Notes: generated from the sequence alone by a model not told the origin. Shown: positions 12,290 through 24,970, counted from the first letter of the stretch. The stretch is 64,000 nucleotides of DNA from Vandiemenella viatica (GCA_031002005.1 JARYHS010008074.1:12036924-12100923), one strand, 5' to 3'. Made by a program: numbers and translations.

Positions 12290-12640
12290 TAATACAGGCC
12301 TTATGCATTACCAAAACTCTCTTCACCGCCTCCTGCCTTCAAATAACACCCAACACAGTTCGTTAATCATGCCAGTTCCTGACAACGGCTCTCCTGCACC
12401 TGGGACCCAAAATGTGGGCATAGCACTAGTCTGATTAAGGGTTTGTAGGCCTGTTCCCTAATTTCCGTAGCAGATATCCTCATCAACCTCTCAAAAAGTA
12501 ACGCGTCTCAAAACTCTGCCTACCACTTGCCCAAAACTTCCTGTCTAGTCGAGTTTACTGTTAAGTATTATACGAAGACATTTACACTAAAGGTCATCAA
12601 CAAGAAATTCCTCCTCATCCCTACAATCACAAAAAGCCTT
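12290..12640 (-). pseudogene. Decayed CR1/Jockey-type RT C-terminal fragment
   Basis: Minus-strand pieces read RLMRISATEIREQAYKPLIR and then a VL..HFGSQVQ stretch. This corresponds to the block L-x-R-L-M-R..(T/S)-x-E-x-K-E-x-A-Y-K-T-L-V-R-P-x-L-E-Y-x-S-x-V-W-D found intact at 51849-52562. Frame breaks are frequent. Confidence 0.5.
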
Positions 12641-12959
12641 TACTTTTTAATGCGATGTTGTTGCAGGCCATGTTTCCACAGTTGCTTACTTAATTACTAG
12701 TTGATAAACAAACCAGCTGGCCCCAGAATGATGAAAACGCACAATAGTGTAAATACGATACAGGCAAACCAAGCTTTGTATAAAGAAACGGAGATGCGCA
12801 GCTGCATACCATACTAAAAATGTAAATAATTCGTCGCTGAGGATGCCTCGATGAGAGGTGAAACGCGTACGACGCAGCAATAAATAAATTAAACAGTTGC
12901 ATTGGCGTGTTCTTTCAACTAGTAACTTTACTTTTTACTTGTGAAACTAATAAATTGGA

Positions 12960-13150
12960 ATTAAAAATGTAGTATAAATGACAAGATAGAGGAACATAGG
13001 AATAACTGGAGAGACCATCTTACAGAATGGGCGATGCACCATTACCACAACCAGGTAATTAATATAGACCGATAGGCAGAAAAAGTATAGGTAGACTAAG
13101 GAAGGCATTGGAATAGTCTCTAAAGCCGGAACAGGTCAACAGGCCTAATC
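12960..13150 (+). pseudogene. Decayed LINE RT terminal fragment
   Basis: A plus-strand stretch encodes N-W-R-D-H-L-T-E-W, then a remnant of the G-R-x-S-I-G-R-P block, then a final PEQV/RSTGLIF-like end. This matches the last about 50 residues of many insect LINE ORF2 proteins. Short and interrupted. Confidence 0.35.
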
Positions 13151-13479
13151 TTTGTAGGAAGAAGACGACCTAGTAACCTGACTCCTTTAGCATAAATCTT
13201 CATTGGATGTCGACCTCCGCAAGATTTCCTTTGTGGCAGTTCGTAGTACTCTTCTGTTTTAATCCCATTATATAACATTAAGTCATCTGAAAACAACCTA
13301 TCCCTGAAAATGAGATTATTAAGAAAACAACAAAGAGCCTGAAACAAGAGTCATGGGAGAGATTAATAAGTTCAGTAGAAGATGATGAAGTATGTACTTG
13401 GTAGACAAGAGATGGTTTATAAGCTTATGAAACATCTCAATAAAGATGAAAGGGAAACTGTTAACGTAAATGAAATTGA

Positions 13480-14400
13480 AGGAAAATTTAATTTAAATAC
13501 AGTAATTACATTGCTTTTGTAGATTATGAAAAGGCGTTCAATAAAGTAAGTAGGGAGCAACTAGGTAAAATTATACAAAAGAATGTATATCAAAAATATT
13601 TGATACAAGTTATTCAGGATATGTATAAAAAGACGCAAATTGTATTAAATCTGGGTATAAACTAACAGAAGAGATAAGAATAAACCAATAACAACACACA
13701 TATAAACATTATGCAATTTGCAGAGGATCAATATGTCATACATGAAAATGTAGATGGAATCGAACAATCAGTGCATATATTAAACATTATTAGTAAACAT
13801 TACAATTTGAAGTTTTCTCGTACAAAAACGTGACATGGTAAAGGAAATATTATATCAAAGGCAAAGTAATAATTGACAATCAACCAAAAGCACCAGTCTC
13901 AAGTTTTAACCGCCTCGGCTGTGAACTATCCTTTATTAAAGAAAATGAAATGATGAAGAAACTTTACCCATTTGAATATATGTGGAACAATTTGACGAAC
14001 AGTGAAAGATAAAGCTCTAGAGTATACTCAACTCAAATTTTATAAATGGCATTACCGAGTCTTATGAATGGCAAAGAAACATGGAGAAATATAATACAAT
14101 ACAAAAATAAAATTCAATCATCAAAAATGAAGTTTTTATTATCAGTATCCCTGCATAATACCAGAAAAAAATTAAGAAATAAGGCAAAAACTGAATACTT
14201 CCTCTCTGAATGACAGAATTTCCACCAAAAAAGTGAAAATTGGAGGGACCACGTTTGAAGGATGGGTAGTGACAGATTTTCGAAACTTGCCCTATAGTAC
14301 CACTCTAGAGGAAGAACGGATATTTGTAGATCCATGAAGAGATAGTAAAAAGATCTGGGATCGAAACAGACGTTTGGCCTTTGAATGAAGAGGAAGTAAG
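13480..14400 (+). pseudogene. Decayed LINE RT fragment
   Basis: On the plus strand the order of RT blocks is still traceable: FVDYEKAFNKVSREQL (fingers/palm with the first catalytic-region aspartate), a VIQDMYKK...EEIRINQ block, then MQFAEDQYVIHENVDG where the palm FADDQ has become FAEDQ, then a FNRLGCELS block and a GKETW segment close to the end. A terminal block with ENWRDHV-like and GRTDICRS-like traces reaches about 14400. Many stops and gaps; long dead. The 124-residue open frame on the opposite strand at 14114-14488 is a by-product. Confidence 0.6.
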
Positions 14401-17290
14401 TAAGTTTATGGCTCTCCCTGTCAAATTCCTTAGTTCGATATGGTGCTACCCTGTCAGTTTGTTCATTTGTGTGATGAAAATCAGTCACTGGTCATCCCTC
14501 TTCCGTCCCGGAATGATAGTCCATAATCGTCTCTTTGAATTAGTTACTTCCAGTCTTTGCTTTTTTGGAATTCTTGATAACTTCTTTTCCATTCTTGTCC
14601 ATAGTTTCCTGAATTCCCTATATTCCTTTCAGTTCTTTAATACATATAGTCATAGAAATATCCAGATGCTTCATTCGGCAGTCTAGCTTAATCATCAAGA
14701 ACCACTGTCGCAGTTGCAACAGACACCATGCAACGAGGCCTTACAATCAGCAGCAATTAGACTTCCCCAGCAAGTGGCTCTACCGGAGCTACGATTGGAG
14801 ATAGGGAGCTACGGATTATTACTAAATACGGACGGCTCGCTTGAAGCTCGAATTAATGGGTTATAATCAGTCAATTGATTTATAACAAAACATCAGTGCT
14901 TGTAACCTCTTATGCCATAACTGCATGTTCTGGAGGTAGCACCAGAACGCCTCATATTGAATCTTAATACATATGGCCAGATCTTGGGGTTTCCATCGAT
15001 GTCGTCCTGCATATACACAGAGCATGGAATCCACAAGGAATTCTCAGTCCTTGAACCAGCATCACGATGGTAAAATCCGGTGATGTATAAGCGGCAACTA
15101 GCGTGAAAATCATACAAATTTTATTTCAGAATTGAAGAGCTTTCCCAAAAACCTTTATAATTTTTTGATGGTGTCGGGTCTGCACGTGGCCGCGCCCCTT
15201 CAGTTCTATTCTTAACGTTTGTATATAATTGTGTAGATATTTTTCAATAAGCCTTGTAAACATGAAATCGTTTCCCTTATAATAATCCTCTGATGAATTT
15301 TCTTGTCCAAACCGTGGTTGACTTCCAGGATTGACTTTTATTTACACGGCCCAGTAGCTTGCCGCTCGGCTTTACAGGGTCACGTTAAGCTTTCGGAGCA
15401 GGTACCCAACATGTCATGCGCCCTTGTGGTCTGCTCTTCTAATTGTGTATTGCCTCTGACCCTCAATACTGAATTCGAAAATCTCTGCTCCCTGTTGTTC
15501 CTAAACTTATTTCCTTCCCGGTCTGCAGATGCCGAAATCAGGCCCCTTCCAATAATGGAAATTCCACGATCACCGCGGAACATGTAGATCAATTTAGTTT
15601 ATTAACAACTCATCTTCATCAGCCATTCTTCCAGAACTTTTTTGTACCATCCCTGAAATCATGACTCTGATCTGTTAGCACTACCGATCTGTAGTGTTCT
15701 CTGCTACCCAGTATGAAAATTCCTCCACCAATTGTTCCTCTATCTCTGCGGAAAATTTGTGGTTTGTGTGTGTCTATTACGTTAGCAAGCTGTATTGTTT
15801 CGCATTATACTCCAACAGTACACCAGTTACAATCTAATTACTGGCTTTGTCATATACTCAGCATTACTGTTCACCTTCCTTGTTGTGTCTCCTCCCCTTT
15901 TACAGTTCCATCAGTTTCAAATACTTGTTTAATAATAATGGTTTCTCCTATCATGCATCTGCAGCTGGTATACGTATGTTCACATGTTTCTATCCCCCCA
16001 CCTCTCACTAACAACTTCAATTAAAAAAAAAAACACACAGTTGTAACCCCTCGCAGCGCATGAGGGGCTTCCTTACAACTTTAGCCGACTTCTCTGCCCG
16101 TTCCCTCTCCTGGTGTAAGCCATACGACATCTACTATAGTTGTCTACAGGCATAACCCGCATTACGGACCTCATGTAGTTCCCAAACAGAACTTTTGTCT
16201 TCATGTTCACTAGCCTCACAGTCGGGTTTACTTATAGCCGATCATGGCGATTTAGGACCGGCTTGAATTCCATCCAGGTACATTAATCATCTTCCTGAGA
16301 CCTCTCTTTGTACTCTAACTTCTGTCAATACTGTTTCTATTTCCTTACTTCTTTAATGGATCCCTTACAAAGTGATCTTATAATCCATATTAAATGACCT
16401 AATGTTGCTCTAGAGATATATATATATATATATATATTTTAAAACTTGTGACCTGGTAGTCTGTTCCTAATTGACTCTGCAAAAGTGGGCCTACACCTCT
16501 CCTATGGCGAACCTTTTTCTTCCTATTGTGTACGTCGACGTCACAACTCCTTGCACATTCTCCCTACAATTACTGAAAAGCCCGATACCTTTATATTGTT
16601 TACCCTATTTGCCGTAAAAACTGTTGCCAGCTTTCATGCATCCTTTTCACCATTCCATCTTAGTCCACCATATTTCATCTGCCACTATAGGTTGAGGCTG
16701 AAGGGCCCTAATAATGTCATCTCGCCTCCTGATAGCTTCCTCCGCTCCTTGGCCGCTGCTTCCAGCTCTGAAAATCCTTGAAACAAAGCTGACTGTACCA
16801 GAAGAGAGTCTCATTTGTTTCCCTTTTTACCTCTCCAGTACATTGTTCCCAGTGAAACCACTTCTCATTTTAGGCCTTTCGACACAACCCTGCAACAGTT
16901 GTAATACTTCCCGGACATTGTTCTCCCTCTAGTAGACTAGGACACTGCCGCACCGTGCTGCTTACTACACCCTTCTTCTGCTGCAAAACAATGAAACAAA
17001 TACTGGACTCACACTATCTATTCAAGCACTAACTATTCACAATAACATTCTAGACTGCGTACACACTACCTGCTTTATCAGATTTTCTTTGTTCTTTACT
17101 TTTATCATAGCCACTGTTTCTTTTATAAGTTGTAAATTATACTTCCGTCTCGAATTGTGAACATAAAGTCTAATTCACCACTATCGAAAGATATTCCTAA
17201 GTCCTCAAACCCCATGAAACCCTTGCTTTTCTTGCCAACCATTCCATTATAAACGACAGAATTACTGTTCTTCTTCACCGATTATTTCCA
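14400..17290. other. No gene assigned; weak coding traces on the minus strand
   Basis: Between 15300 and 17000 the minus strand has several stretches of 30-70 open codons with a protein-like composition (for example VVSSTVRQCPSLLEGEQCP, NEKWFHWEQCTGEV and FKPVLNRHDRL) broken by frequent stops. This looks like an old mobile-element gene, but I cannot name the family. A (TA)n run lies at about 16416-16436. Confidence 0.35.
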
Positions 17291-17670
17291 ATACTAAAGT
17301 GAATCTTCACCAATGTCTTTTCCATTTTCCTTCATAACCTTTAATACTATGATAGTAATTAATTTTGAAGTATATAATGTTAAACTTATAGTGCGATAAT
17401 GATCACATGTGTCAGATTGAGAGTGGGGAGAGAGTACTTTTTTAAAAAATCCCACGGAAATTCTCGTGTTTAGTGAATTCCCGATATCAGTTTGAATAAT
17501 TTTTAATATCTTCTTCTCTTTGATACTGTAGCAGTTCTTCAGGAATTTCATGAGCTATTACTGCATTATTCGTGTTCAAGTCTTTCAAAGGTTTGTTAAA
17601 TTCTGCTCCTAAACCACTAATATCAACACATCTTTTCTTTAAAGCACACTGTTGGCTAGACCAGTACAAT
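17290..17670 (-). pseudogene. LINE RT N-terminal fragment
   Basis: Two minus-strand frames abut. The first (17669 to about 17490) contains FNKPLKDLNTNNAV and HEIPEELL, the block before RT domain 1 in insect endonuclease-RT proteins (K-A-x-G-x-D-x-I-P-x-E-L-L). The second (about 17460 to 17294) contains CDHYRTISLTLYTSKL and ends near GEDSL where the family has E-D-Q-F-G-F-R. The order and spacing match the RT fingers. One frame break and missing downstream palm. Confidence 0.7.
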
Positions 17671-19505
17671 CAACAACCTTTTACTACCCGCGGCATATCA
17701 CGGCACACCTTTCTGAAATCAACATTTTTAATTTTAGGGGTAGCCTATACAGCCCCGTAACATGTAAAAGAACACGCTTAGGAGAGCTCAAAGTAGCGGC
17801 TTGCATAGAATTAAAACTCAGGCGCTTTTATATTGTCATTAAAATAAATAATGGTACTCATACAGGTACCTTCAAAGTAATATAAAAATATTTAAAAAAT
17901 TAATTAACAAAATTAAACTGTGAGCAAATAATTAACATTTTATTTCTTTGAATACGACAATACATAACAACTCGCGGCACATGAGAAACACAAAGTGGAA
18001 TACAATAAATGTTTTAAAAAATCCCGATGGTTAATTCCTTACTGCATGTAAAATTTCGCGGCACACCTTTGATCTTGTGCCGTGGCACACCGGTTGCATT
18101 ATGCATTTTTTATTTGTTTTTATTCCATCTAATCACTCAGTTTAAAATAGATTTTCCTTCAACACATTTAGACAGTGGCTTCAGCTTGCCTCTTGCAGTT
18201 GATTATTTCCGATTCATCCAGAATAAGGGACGGTTTGCAACTTCAAGGAATAGAAGATTCTATAACTATTCGCTGCTGCTCTTCCCCCGGTGTGACAATA
18301 CTTGACTCATTACCTCGAAATTCTTTCAGTCGCCAGAGCCTCCTCTGTGCAAACAGGGTGCACCACGAGAAGGAGACGCTGGAAGAGATTAATATAGTCT
18401 CTCACAAATCGCTATTCGCCTTCTTCTCACTAAGCATTACCACAGATATGTAAACATTTACGCTTGTCCCAGATAAAATATCTATGAAGAAAATTTTACA
18501 ATATTGTTCGCACCTATATAAGGACAAGTCGTAATAAAATCTGAAAGCTAATTTTTTACAGTATTTTTGGTCGTACACCTTAGCAAAGTTGTCTCTCTAG
18601 ACAAAGTTTTTCACACCTCTTTCCTGTGTTTCTAGTGTGTGTTTTTTCTACCACCACATATATTTTGGTTTGAGGGGGGCTAGGATTTTGGTTTGGGGGG
18701 GGGGACTTGAATCGAGCGAGCGTAGTCTTTAAGGGGTTGGGGGTGGGGGATCGACGACAAAAATCTCATTATTTCAGATTGCCTCCCTTATAAGATCAAA
18801 AGGCAAAAAAAAAAAAAAAAAAAAAGAACTACCAATAATCGATGTTGTTGGGGGTGACCTAGATGCTTTTTTTTATTTGGAGGGGGGGGGGGGCTAAGCC
18901 CCTTAACCCCCTCCCCCCCTGATCCGCCACTGGCTCCCTTGTCTAGCGATCTTGTTCTATGCTCCTCGTTTGAGCACGTCATTTTAACAGTCATATCTCT
19001 TTTTACTCATGATTTGTATTTATTTTTCGTTACATTTTATTTTAATGTTCACACTCCATAGCTTCATTTCATAAAGTGATAATCATTCTTAATGCATCGT
19101 GGAATAGTGAAGAACAATGTGATATGTGTCATGCGCTATTTTTTGTTTAGTGTGTAATTTGGTCTGGCAATTGAAGCTCAATTATAGCTGTATTTTTGGA
19201 AACTGTTATGTTGAACAAGTATGTTTTAGATATACATGATTTCGGGACACCTTCATTTTTCAAATTAGCAAGATAAAATGTATGCCTGGAAGTGGCTGCA
19301 GAGGTAAGTAGTAAGAGATAGCCATTAGACCTGAGCTAAATTTCCATCTTAGTTCCAAAACCAGGAAAGTGGTCCGTATGGAGACCGCTGCACAGACCAC
19401 AGATAACATGGCAGCTGGATGGTGAACGAACACATTTCGTACAGTGTCAACAAGAGGGCCACAATGAGGTTTCCGTATTGCATTTGCTTTGGTATTTGCG
19501 GATGC
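17671..19505. other. No gene seen; G/C homopolymer region at 18670-18930
   Basis: The 18670-18930 stretch has long G and C runs and ends with GATCCGCCACTGGC, which resembles a hAT-type terminal repeat (CAGTGGCGGATC on the minus strand). I could not find a matching left end, so no element is called. The rest is AT-rich and unremarkable. Confidence 0.35.
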
Positions 19506-19508
19506 TTA

Positions 19509-19888
19509 GGGAGCGTCCATAAACCACGTAGCTCCATTTTGGCCTCCGGTGAACCCCTCCTACCCCCCCCCCCCCCCCACGTAGCCCGACGTGGCTGTTG
19601 CCTCTACCCCCCCCCTCCTCCTCCCACGTAGCACGTAGGTTTTTCCCCTGTTGATTCCAGAAGACATTTTGTACTATTTTCTCTTGTCGCACTATCGTAT
19701 ATTACATACGGAGATAATTAAATGATGGAAATAAATAATTACATGCTGTTGTGTGTTCTGTACCTCATTTTAATTTTTACAAATAATTGAATGGATAGCC
19801 CCCCTCCCTTTTTCCCACTTAGCCCAGCATAGATTTCCAGACAACCCCTTCCCCCATAGACCTAGCCACGTATTTTATGGACGCTCCA
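19509..19888 (+). mobile_element. MITE, copy 2 of the GGAGCGTCCATAAA family, perfect TTA duplication
   Basis: Terminal inverted repeats GGGAGCGTCCATAAACC (left) and TGGAGCGTCCATAAAA (reverse complement of right) enclose 380 bp without coding capacity. TTA is present on both sides (19506-19508 and 19889-19891). Internal C runs alternate with ACGTAGC words, so both ends can also fold on themselves. It is related in opposite orientation to 9199-9562. Target and size fit a PIF/Harbinger-type MITE. Confidence 0.85.
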
Positions 19889-19969
19889 TTATTGTCATTG
19901 AAAGAAGCCGCAGTTAAGAAGACGTATTTTTCTTACAATAAATGTCCACCTTTGGCATCTACCAAGAAA

Positions 19970-20120
19970 AGGGATTGTCCTACTTACCAGAATCTTTAAC
20001 GCCTCCCTACTTCAACACTACTACCCATCGATATGGAAAACTGCAAAGGTTATCGAGTTGCCAAAAATTTATAAAGACAAGCAAAATCCAAGTAATTACA
20101 GACCTATTAGTTTGATCGCG
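19970..20120 (+). pseudogene. Jockey-type LINE RT fragment, cut by a SINE
   Basis: The plus strand encodes RIFNASLLQHYYPSIWKTAK, then KIYKDKQNPSNYRPISLIA, the hallmark opening of Jockey-clade RTs (usually FP..WK.A.VI.IPKPGKDP..P..YRPISLL). The frame is interrupted exactly after SLIA by the SINE at 20121. The RT does not resume on the far side, so only about 50 residues survive. Confidence 0.75.
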
Positions 20121-20343
20121 GACCGAGCATGGTGGTGTAACGGTTAGCGTTCTGGCCTCGCATTCGGGAGGACGGCAGTTCGAATCCCCGTCCAGGCATC
20201 CAGATGCTTCCTTCAAAAGGCCATGGCCGAATTCCTTCCCATTCCTTGCCCCCATCCTTGCCCCCCATCCTTTCCCGTCTCTAAAAGACCTCGATGTTAA
20301 AAAGAGACGTAAAGCAGTTACAAAAAAAAAAAAAAAAAAAAAA
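20121..20343 (+). mobile_element. tRNA-derived SINE (family 2) with perfect 9-bp target duplication
   Basis: The head carries an A box (GTGGTGTAACGGTTAGCG) and a B box (AGTTCGAATCCCCGTCC). The tail includes GCTTCCTTCAAAAGGCCATGG and CCTCGATGTTAAAAAGAG and ends in about 20 A residues. TTGATCGCG occurs exactly at 20112-20120 and again at 20344-20352, a clean target-site duplication. This is the reference copy for the family in this window; others are at 26909, 51570, 55376, 56620-57080, 57865 and 63270. Confidence 0.9.
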
Positions 20344-20352
20344 TTGATCGCG

Positions 20353-21132
20353 CACCCGTTGCACCCGATTTGCTTTGCTCTGGTCAGACCAGTTCCTAAC
20401 AATTTTTGAGCAGAAAGCGTTTCGTATTAAATTATGATTGGTAACTGTTAAAGACTGTTATTTTTCAAACTTTTCTAAAACAGTTTTTCAAATCAAAGAA
20501 ACTTCATGGCTAGAGGGATTACAGTTCTATACACTGCGAACTTTTTTCTCTAGTGGATATCTTAAAAATGGTCACTATCACGGTTACTTTTTTAAAAAAG
20601 TAAAAAAAATTGCTGATGTTTTCGAAATAATATCTATATTCTCCATTTCATGTTAATAAAAGAAATTTTTTCTTAAAGCGGATACGTAAATTAGAAATTC
20701 TAAAGGAATATATAGTTGAAAAAATGATAGAACCATTACAAGAATTTGATTCGTAATTGGTTCATTTCTTTTTCCAGAATCCACTGACGTATATACCTAT
20801 GCACATCAGTTTGTGGGAGGTCCGAGAACGTTTTAAGGGAGTAATTACAATGTTCACAAACTGTCTCTTATTATGTAAATCGTACCTTTCTTTATTTTTT
20901 AATGTAATGATTATTTGTTCGTCTTTCAATGGATAAATAATACGGGGTAAATATTTGATATGCTAGCCGCAATACTGGACGAAACCATTAACAATATTCC
21001 ATGTGACCTTATGAAGCTGAATATATAGCTGGAAATCGTCTAACATAGTAATTTGTAGCAATGAGAATATGGTTATTCTTTAATGGTACGAATTAACCCC
21101 GATGGACTTACTAAACAGTACCATTAACCCGT
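20353..21132. other. No gene seen
   Basis: AT-rich sequence; the LINE cut by the SINE does not resume here. No other element recognised. Confidence 0.4.
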
Positions 21133-21140
21133 CCTTAGAT

Positions 21141-21477
21141 CAGGCCCGCCGCTAGCTGTTTGAGCGCCCGCGTGCAATACCGATTATGCCGCCCCCTGTC
21201 AAATTACAGCAGTGGTGGATTTAGGAAACTTCCGAACCGGGTCAAAAAACTGTGAGATTGCCGCCCTTTCGAACATTATTTGCCGCCCCGATTGTTGCCA
21301 TCCCGAGAGTGGCCGGCCGCCCGAAGCAGCTGTTGGGCTAAAAAAAAAAAAGGTCGCCCGCTACATAATACGCCGCAAATTTCGTGGCGGCGACTGTCGA
21401 TCACTCGTTTTGCCGCCCCCCTCGATGTGCCGCCCGCGTGCGGTGCACGCCTTGCACGCCCGCTTACGGCGGCCCTG
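21141..21477 (+). mobile_element. hAT-type MITE with perfect 8-bp target duplication
   Basis: The ends are CAGGCCCGCCGCTAGC and, in reverse complement from the right, CAGGGCCGCCGTAAGC. CCTTAGAT is found exactly on both sides (21133-21140 and 21478-21485), the 8-bp duplication typical of hAT transposons, whose ends usually start CAG. The 337-bp interior is GC-rich with repeated GCCGCCC words and a poly-A run and contains no transposase. An internal CAGTGGTGGATTTAGG near 21211 resembles a second type of hAT end, suggesting a chimeric origin. Confidence 0.9.
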
Positions 21478-21485
21478 CCTTAGAT

Positions 21486-23367
21486 CCTTGAGCATAATGG
21501 TCATCGCTCTTAGTCAGTAGGTTATTCATTGCTGCTTTTTAATTTGTTCACTGGTGGCACTTCAGCCTTCGTATTTATTATGTTGACTTTGATAATAACA
21601 AAAAACTGTGGGCGAAGACGTATTTTGACATCATGAACGAAATGAGTGATCAAAAAAATTAATATGAAATCAAAGAATTTTTTTTTAAATGCGTGTATAA
21701 TTATAGTGAGTAAAAATCATGAAGAGCTTGACCAACGGAAATTGTAAGGCGACAGCCAGGTCATAAGATTCTCAAACGGTTTGATAGTTTCCTGAATCTC
21801 TTTATGTTCTAAAATATTTCTTTGTCCACACATATTCACTTAAAGCTGTGACTCATGCTCAAAGATTTTATTCCCACTTTTACAGATAGGCCCATTCTGA
21901 TGAGCTTTAATAATGCCTTTACTTCAGCCATCGACTGTAATGTTACTTGCTAAATTACTGACAAACTGTTATCCGCTAAGGCAATACTAAGGTCATTTAC
22001 AAATTTTAATGTCGCAGTTTATACATTGTATTCCCATGTTTGACACTGTGAACTGCTAAATATACGAGTTACAAAACAATATTCAGCGAGTTGTAACGCG
22101 GTACAGCTTCCTTAACTCTTTTAGATTAGTCGTTCCGAGTTGTTTCTCTACTCGCAGCTATCGACTAAACTGGCGGACCCCCAGCAACGCTTTCCCTGTG
22201 TGCACAATACAAATACATTCACTACGAGGATCACGGCAAAACGCCTCTACAACTCACGTTATTCATTTTGCCCGTCTTACAACGGTCGCATGGCAGTCGT
22301 TTGGAGCAGAACGCCTACAAACTCAACGGTCTAATGTGAGATCGTGAAGACTACCTTACATTTCAACTGTCTAAATTAATTCACCCGGAGATTGATGATT
22401 CTTTGTCTCCTAGATACAGTGAAAGCTATCGATTCGGAATCAAAAGATAAATATACATTTTAAGCTTTACACAAAACAATATGTTCAAACAAATGCCAAA
22501 ACAATAATTGAAATTAGTTGATGCGGCAGGTCGTTGTAAACCGAATCCGACAACTTAAATCCTGAACTAACAACTTGTTACTACTGAGAACATGATCACA
22601 ATAGTTAGTTTTAGCAATTAAAATGACATTCGATCTACTTGAATCAGAAATCAACAATATGAACTGAAAACAACTAGTTTCTCACCTTGTCAATAACATT
22701 TCGTTAATGATCTTTCTAATACGCATTCCAGTCTTCATACGAGTCTACAAGGGCCATATGTATCTTCTCCCAATACATAAAGTGAATAGATGGAAACATT
22801 TCAAGCAAGCGAGAATCCACTAGCTGAATGGTAATTATTAGACATACATAATTTTATTTATTCACAAGGAACTGAAATACTTTTGTAAATAAATATGGTT
22901 GTGGCAAACACTGTCATCTCAGTTCCCGTAATAATTAACTAGTCGCTAGTAAATGTCACATTAAACAACGTTCAACGCTAACTGGATACTCAGATGAACA
23001 AGAAAAAATATATTACGGATGACAATGTAGAGCGTGGAACGAAACTGACGTCGTTGAAGTTGTTTAAAACGTTCTCGAACCTCCTACCGAGAGTTTGATG
23101 CCATGTTTCGACTTCATCTTCACGCAAAGATTTCCATTTTTTTTTTTTTTAACACGTACCTTCCACGTGTCTGTTCTTTTTTGCGAACTTAAAATAGGTT
23201 ACCTACCAATATTTGCAATATTAATACGTCTTTTCTTATTTCTCCTAAGTTTTGTTTGATATTACTACATCTTAATTATTTTTGGTATCCTTGCCCTTCA
23301 TCCCCTTGAGCATTTTAAGGTTTAAAATGTCAGACGTCTATTTGAGTATATCCTCTGAGATCCAAAG
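21486..23367. other. No gene seen
   Basis: AT-rich spacer with no recognisable element or conserved frame. Confidence 0.4.
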
Positions 23368-23533
23368 TAGTGCTGGATCTAGGCGAGGGAAGAGCAAACT
23401 GGCACAACTTCAGGGGGGCGGAAAAATGGGGTTTGAATGATGTCAAATGGCATAGTGGAGAGAAAATAATGTTTCAAGGGGTGGCAATCAAAATTTTTTG
23501 CCCCGGCTCAGAAAATTCCTAAATCAGACACTG
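23368..23533. mobile_element. Decayed hAT-type MITE
   Basis: Terminal repeats TAGTGCTGGATCTAGG (left) and CAGTGTCTGATTTAGG (reverse complement of right) enclose 166 bp of G-rich DNA. They resemble the CAGTGGCGGATC class. No 8-bp duplication can be matched, so the boundaries are tentative. Confidence 0.45.
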
Positions 23534-24440
23534 GCGTTCAAGGCATTTTGCGATCTTTCTTCCCTAGGTCTGCTATTTACTTATGTAATTTAGGTATCTG
23601 TAATTTGGTGAGGAAACAAGGGGACGCCTCTGCTTTTTCTCTAACATATCTATTTCAAGGTTTCCTTCTAAATCCATATATATATTTAAATATATTTTGC
23701 TTTGCTTCGAATACATTTTGTATACCCACTGAAAACACTTAACTGATATTATCTTATTCACAAAACTTCGAAGGTGAAGTGCGCGTCAAAGAATGGGAAT
23801 AAATACGAAGCTAATTCTACGATAATGTAGATACTATAAACCAGCCAATATAGCTTAAATCCGATTGACTGTAAAGCAGTTCACCAAGATTAAAATACAA
23901 AACACATTATAATAAATATACCTGCTTGTCTATCTATAAAGTGGCTATAAAATATCATGGAATTAAATTGCTCAAAACCGGCTAAGAAAAGAGGTAAAAA
24001 CAAATAACATGGTGTATATCTTTCAGGCGGGTAGGCGAAAGTAAAACTCAAACACGACTTCCCAGTATCCACAGGAAAAGAGCGAGAATAACACACAAAC
24101 GCGAATTTTTCATAGATAATGAACTATGACGATGTCTGTGCTCAGCAAGGAAAATGGAACTCCAGGTAAAGTGGTGCTTCCAGTGACTTAAGGTCAAAGT
24201 TAGGTCACAAGGATGGAACTCCGGTTATCTTCTATCCGATTTCGGCCAACTCTGGACCACGGGAAGTTTCTTTATCCTCTCACTCCGTTGTTTCCTTCTT
24301 CCTGCTGTCCATACTGTTTTGTTTTTTTTTAGTTGCTGTACTATTGTTATTATTAATAATTATTTGGATCTACTTTAACCATGGTTTTAGCTAAAAATTT
24401 TGGCTTCAGGTAAGCTGTTTAGCATCTTAACTGATGAATT
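23534..24440. other. No gene seen
   Basis: Nothing recognised. Short frames on both strands have no family resemblance. Confidence 0.4.
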
Positions 24441-24970
24441 CCCTCTCCTTTATCAAAAGCTAGTTTATTGTTGTGGTCATCCATTCCGTTCCACAGGCTT
24501 CCAATAATTGTTTTCGAAGTATTCACCCCACTTCTTATATCATATTCATATCAACCACCCTCTTCACCTTTCTTCTGTCTTACAGTTGCCCAGCACATAA
24601 TTTACCATATCATTTACTGAATGTTCGTAACTATCCACACTTATATTTTGTAAATGGTTTTAATCCTACTCACTGCCATTTTATGGCTCACTCTGTCAAA
24701 TGCCTTCGAGAAACTCAGTACTACGAGAACACTATCAACTCACCCTCCCTTGTCCATTTGATCTGAAACAGATTTTAGGTAGACCTCTACCTGAGATTCA
24801 CATACACATCCTGAAGCAATCTTTAGGGTTTACAAACCACTTTCTTTTCTCAAAATGATACCTTAAGTGTTTAGATATCATAGACCTCCTCATAATTTGC
24901 CCACTACTGACGTCAAACCAATCGCCCTGTAGTTCTGAACCGTATCTGTCTCCCGTCCTGTTTTTTTTTT
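24440..24970 (-). pseudogene. Decayed LINE RT fragment
   Basis: The minus strand begins with VQNYRAIGLTSVVGKLMRR near 24960, matching the YRPIALTSVLGKLMER block of insect LINE RTs, continues KHLRYHFEKRKWFVNPKDCF, and after frame changes shows VLVVLSFSKAFDRVSH near 24720, the D-x-S-K-A-F-D palm block. Stops and frame shifts are dense. Confidence 0.6.

Noticed and set aside
14114..14488. 124-codon minus-strand frame
   Set aside because: Antisense of a decayed LINE RT, with no family resemblance of its own.
18670..18950. hAT MITE from the GATCCGCCACTGGC end
   Set aside because: No matching opposite end or target duplication could be found.
21212..21520. 102-codon plus-strand frame
   Set aside because: Lies within the hAT MITE and its GC-rich repeats; composition is that of the repeat.
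23850..23890. Mitochondrial tRNA-like word (nuclear mitochondrial insert)
   Set aside because: Stems do not form and no neighbouring mitochondrial gene follows.
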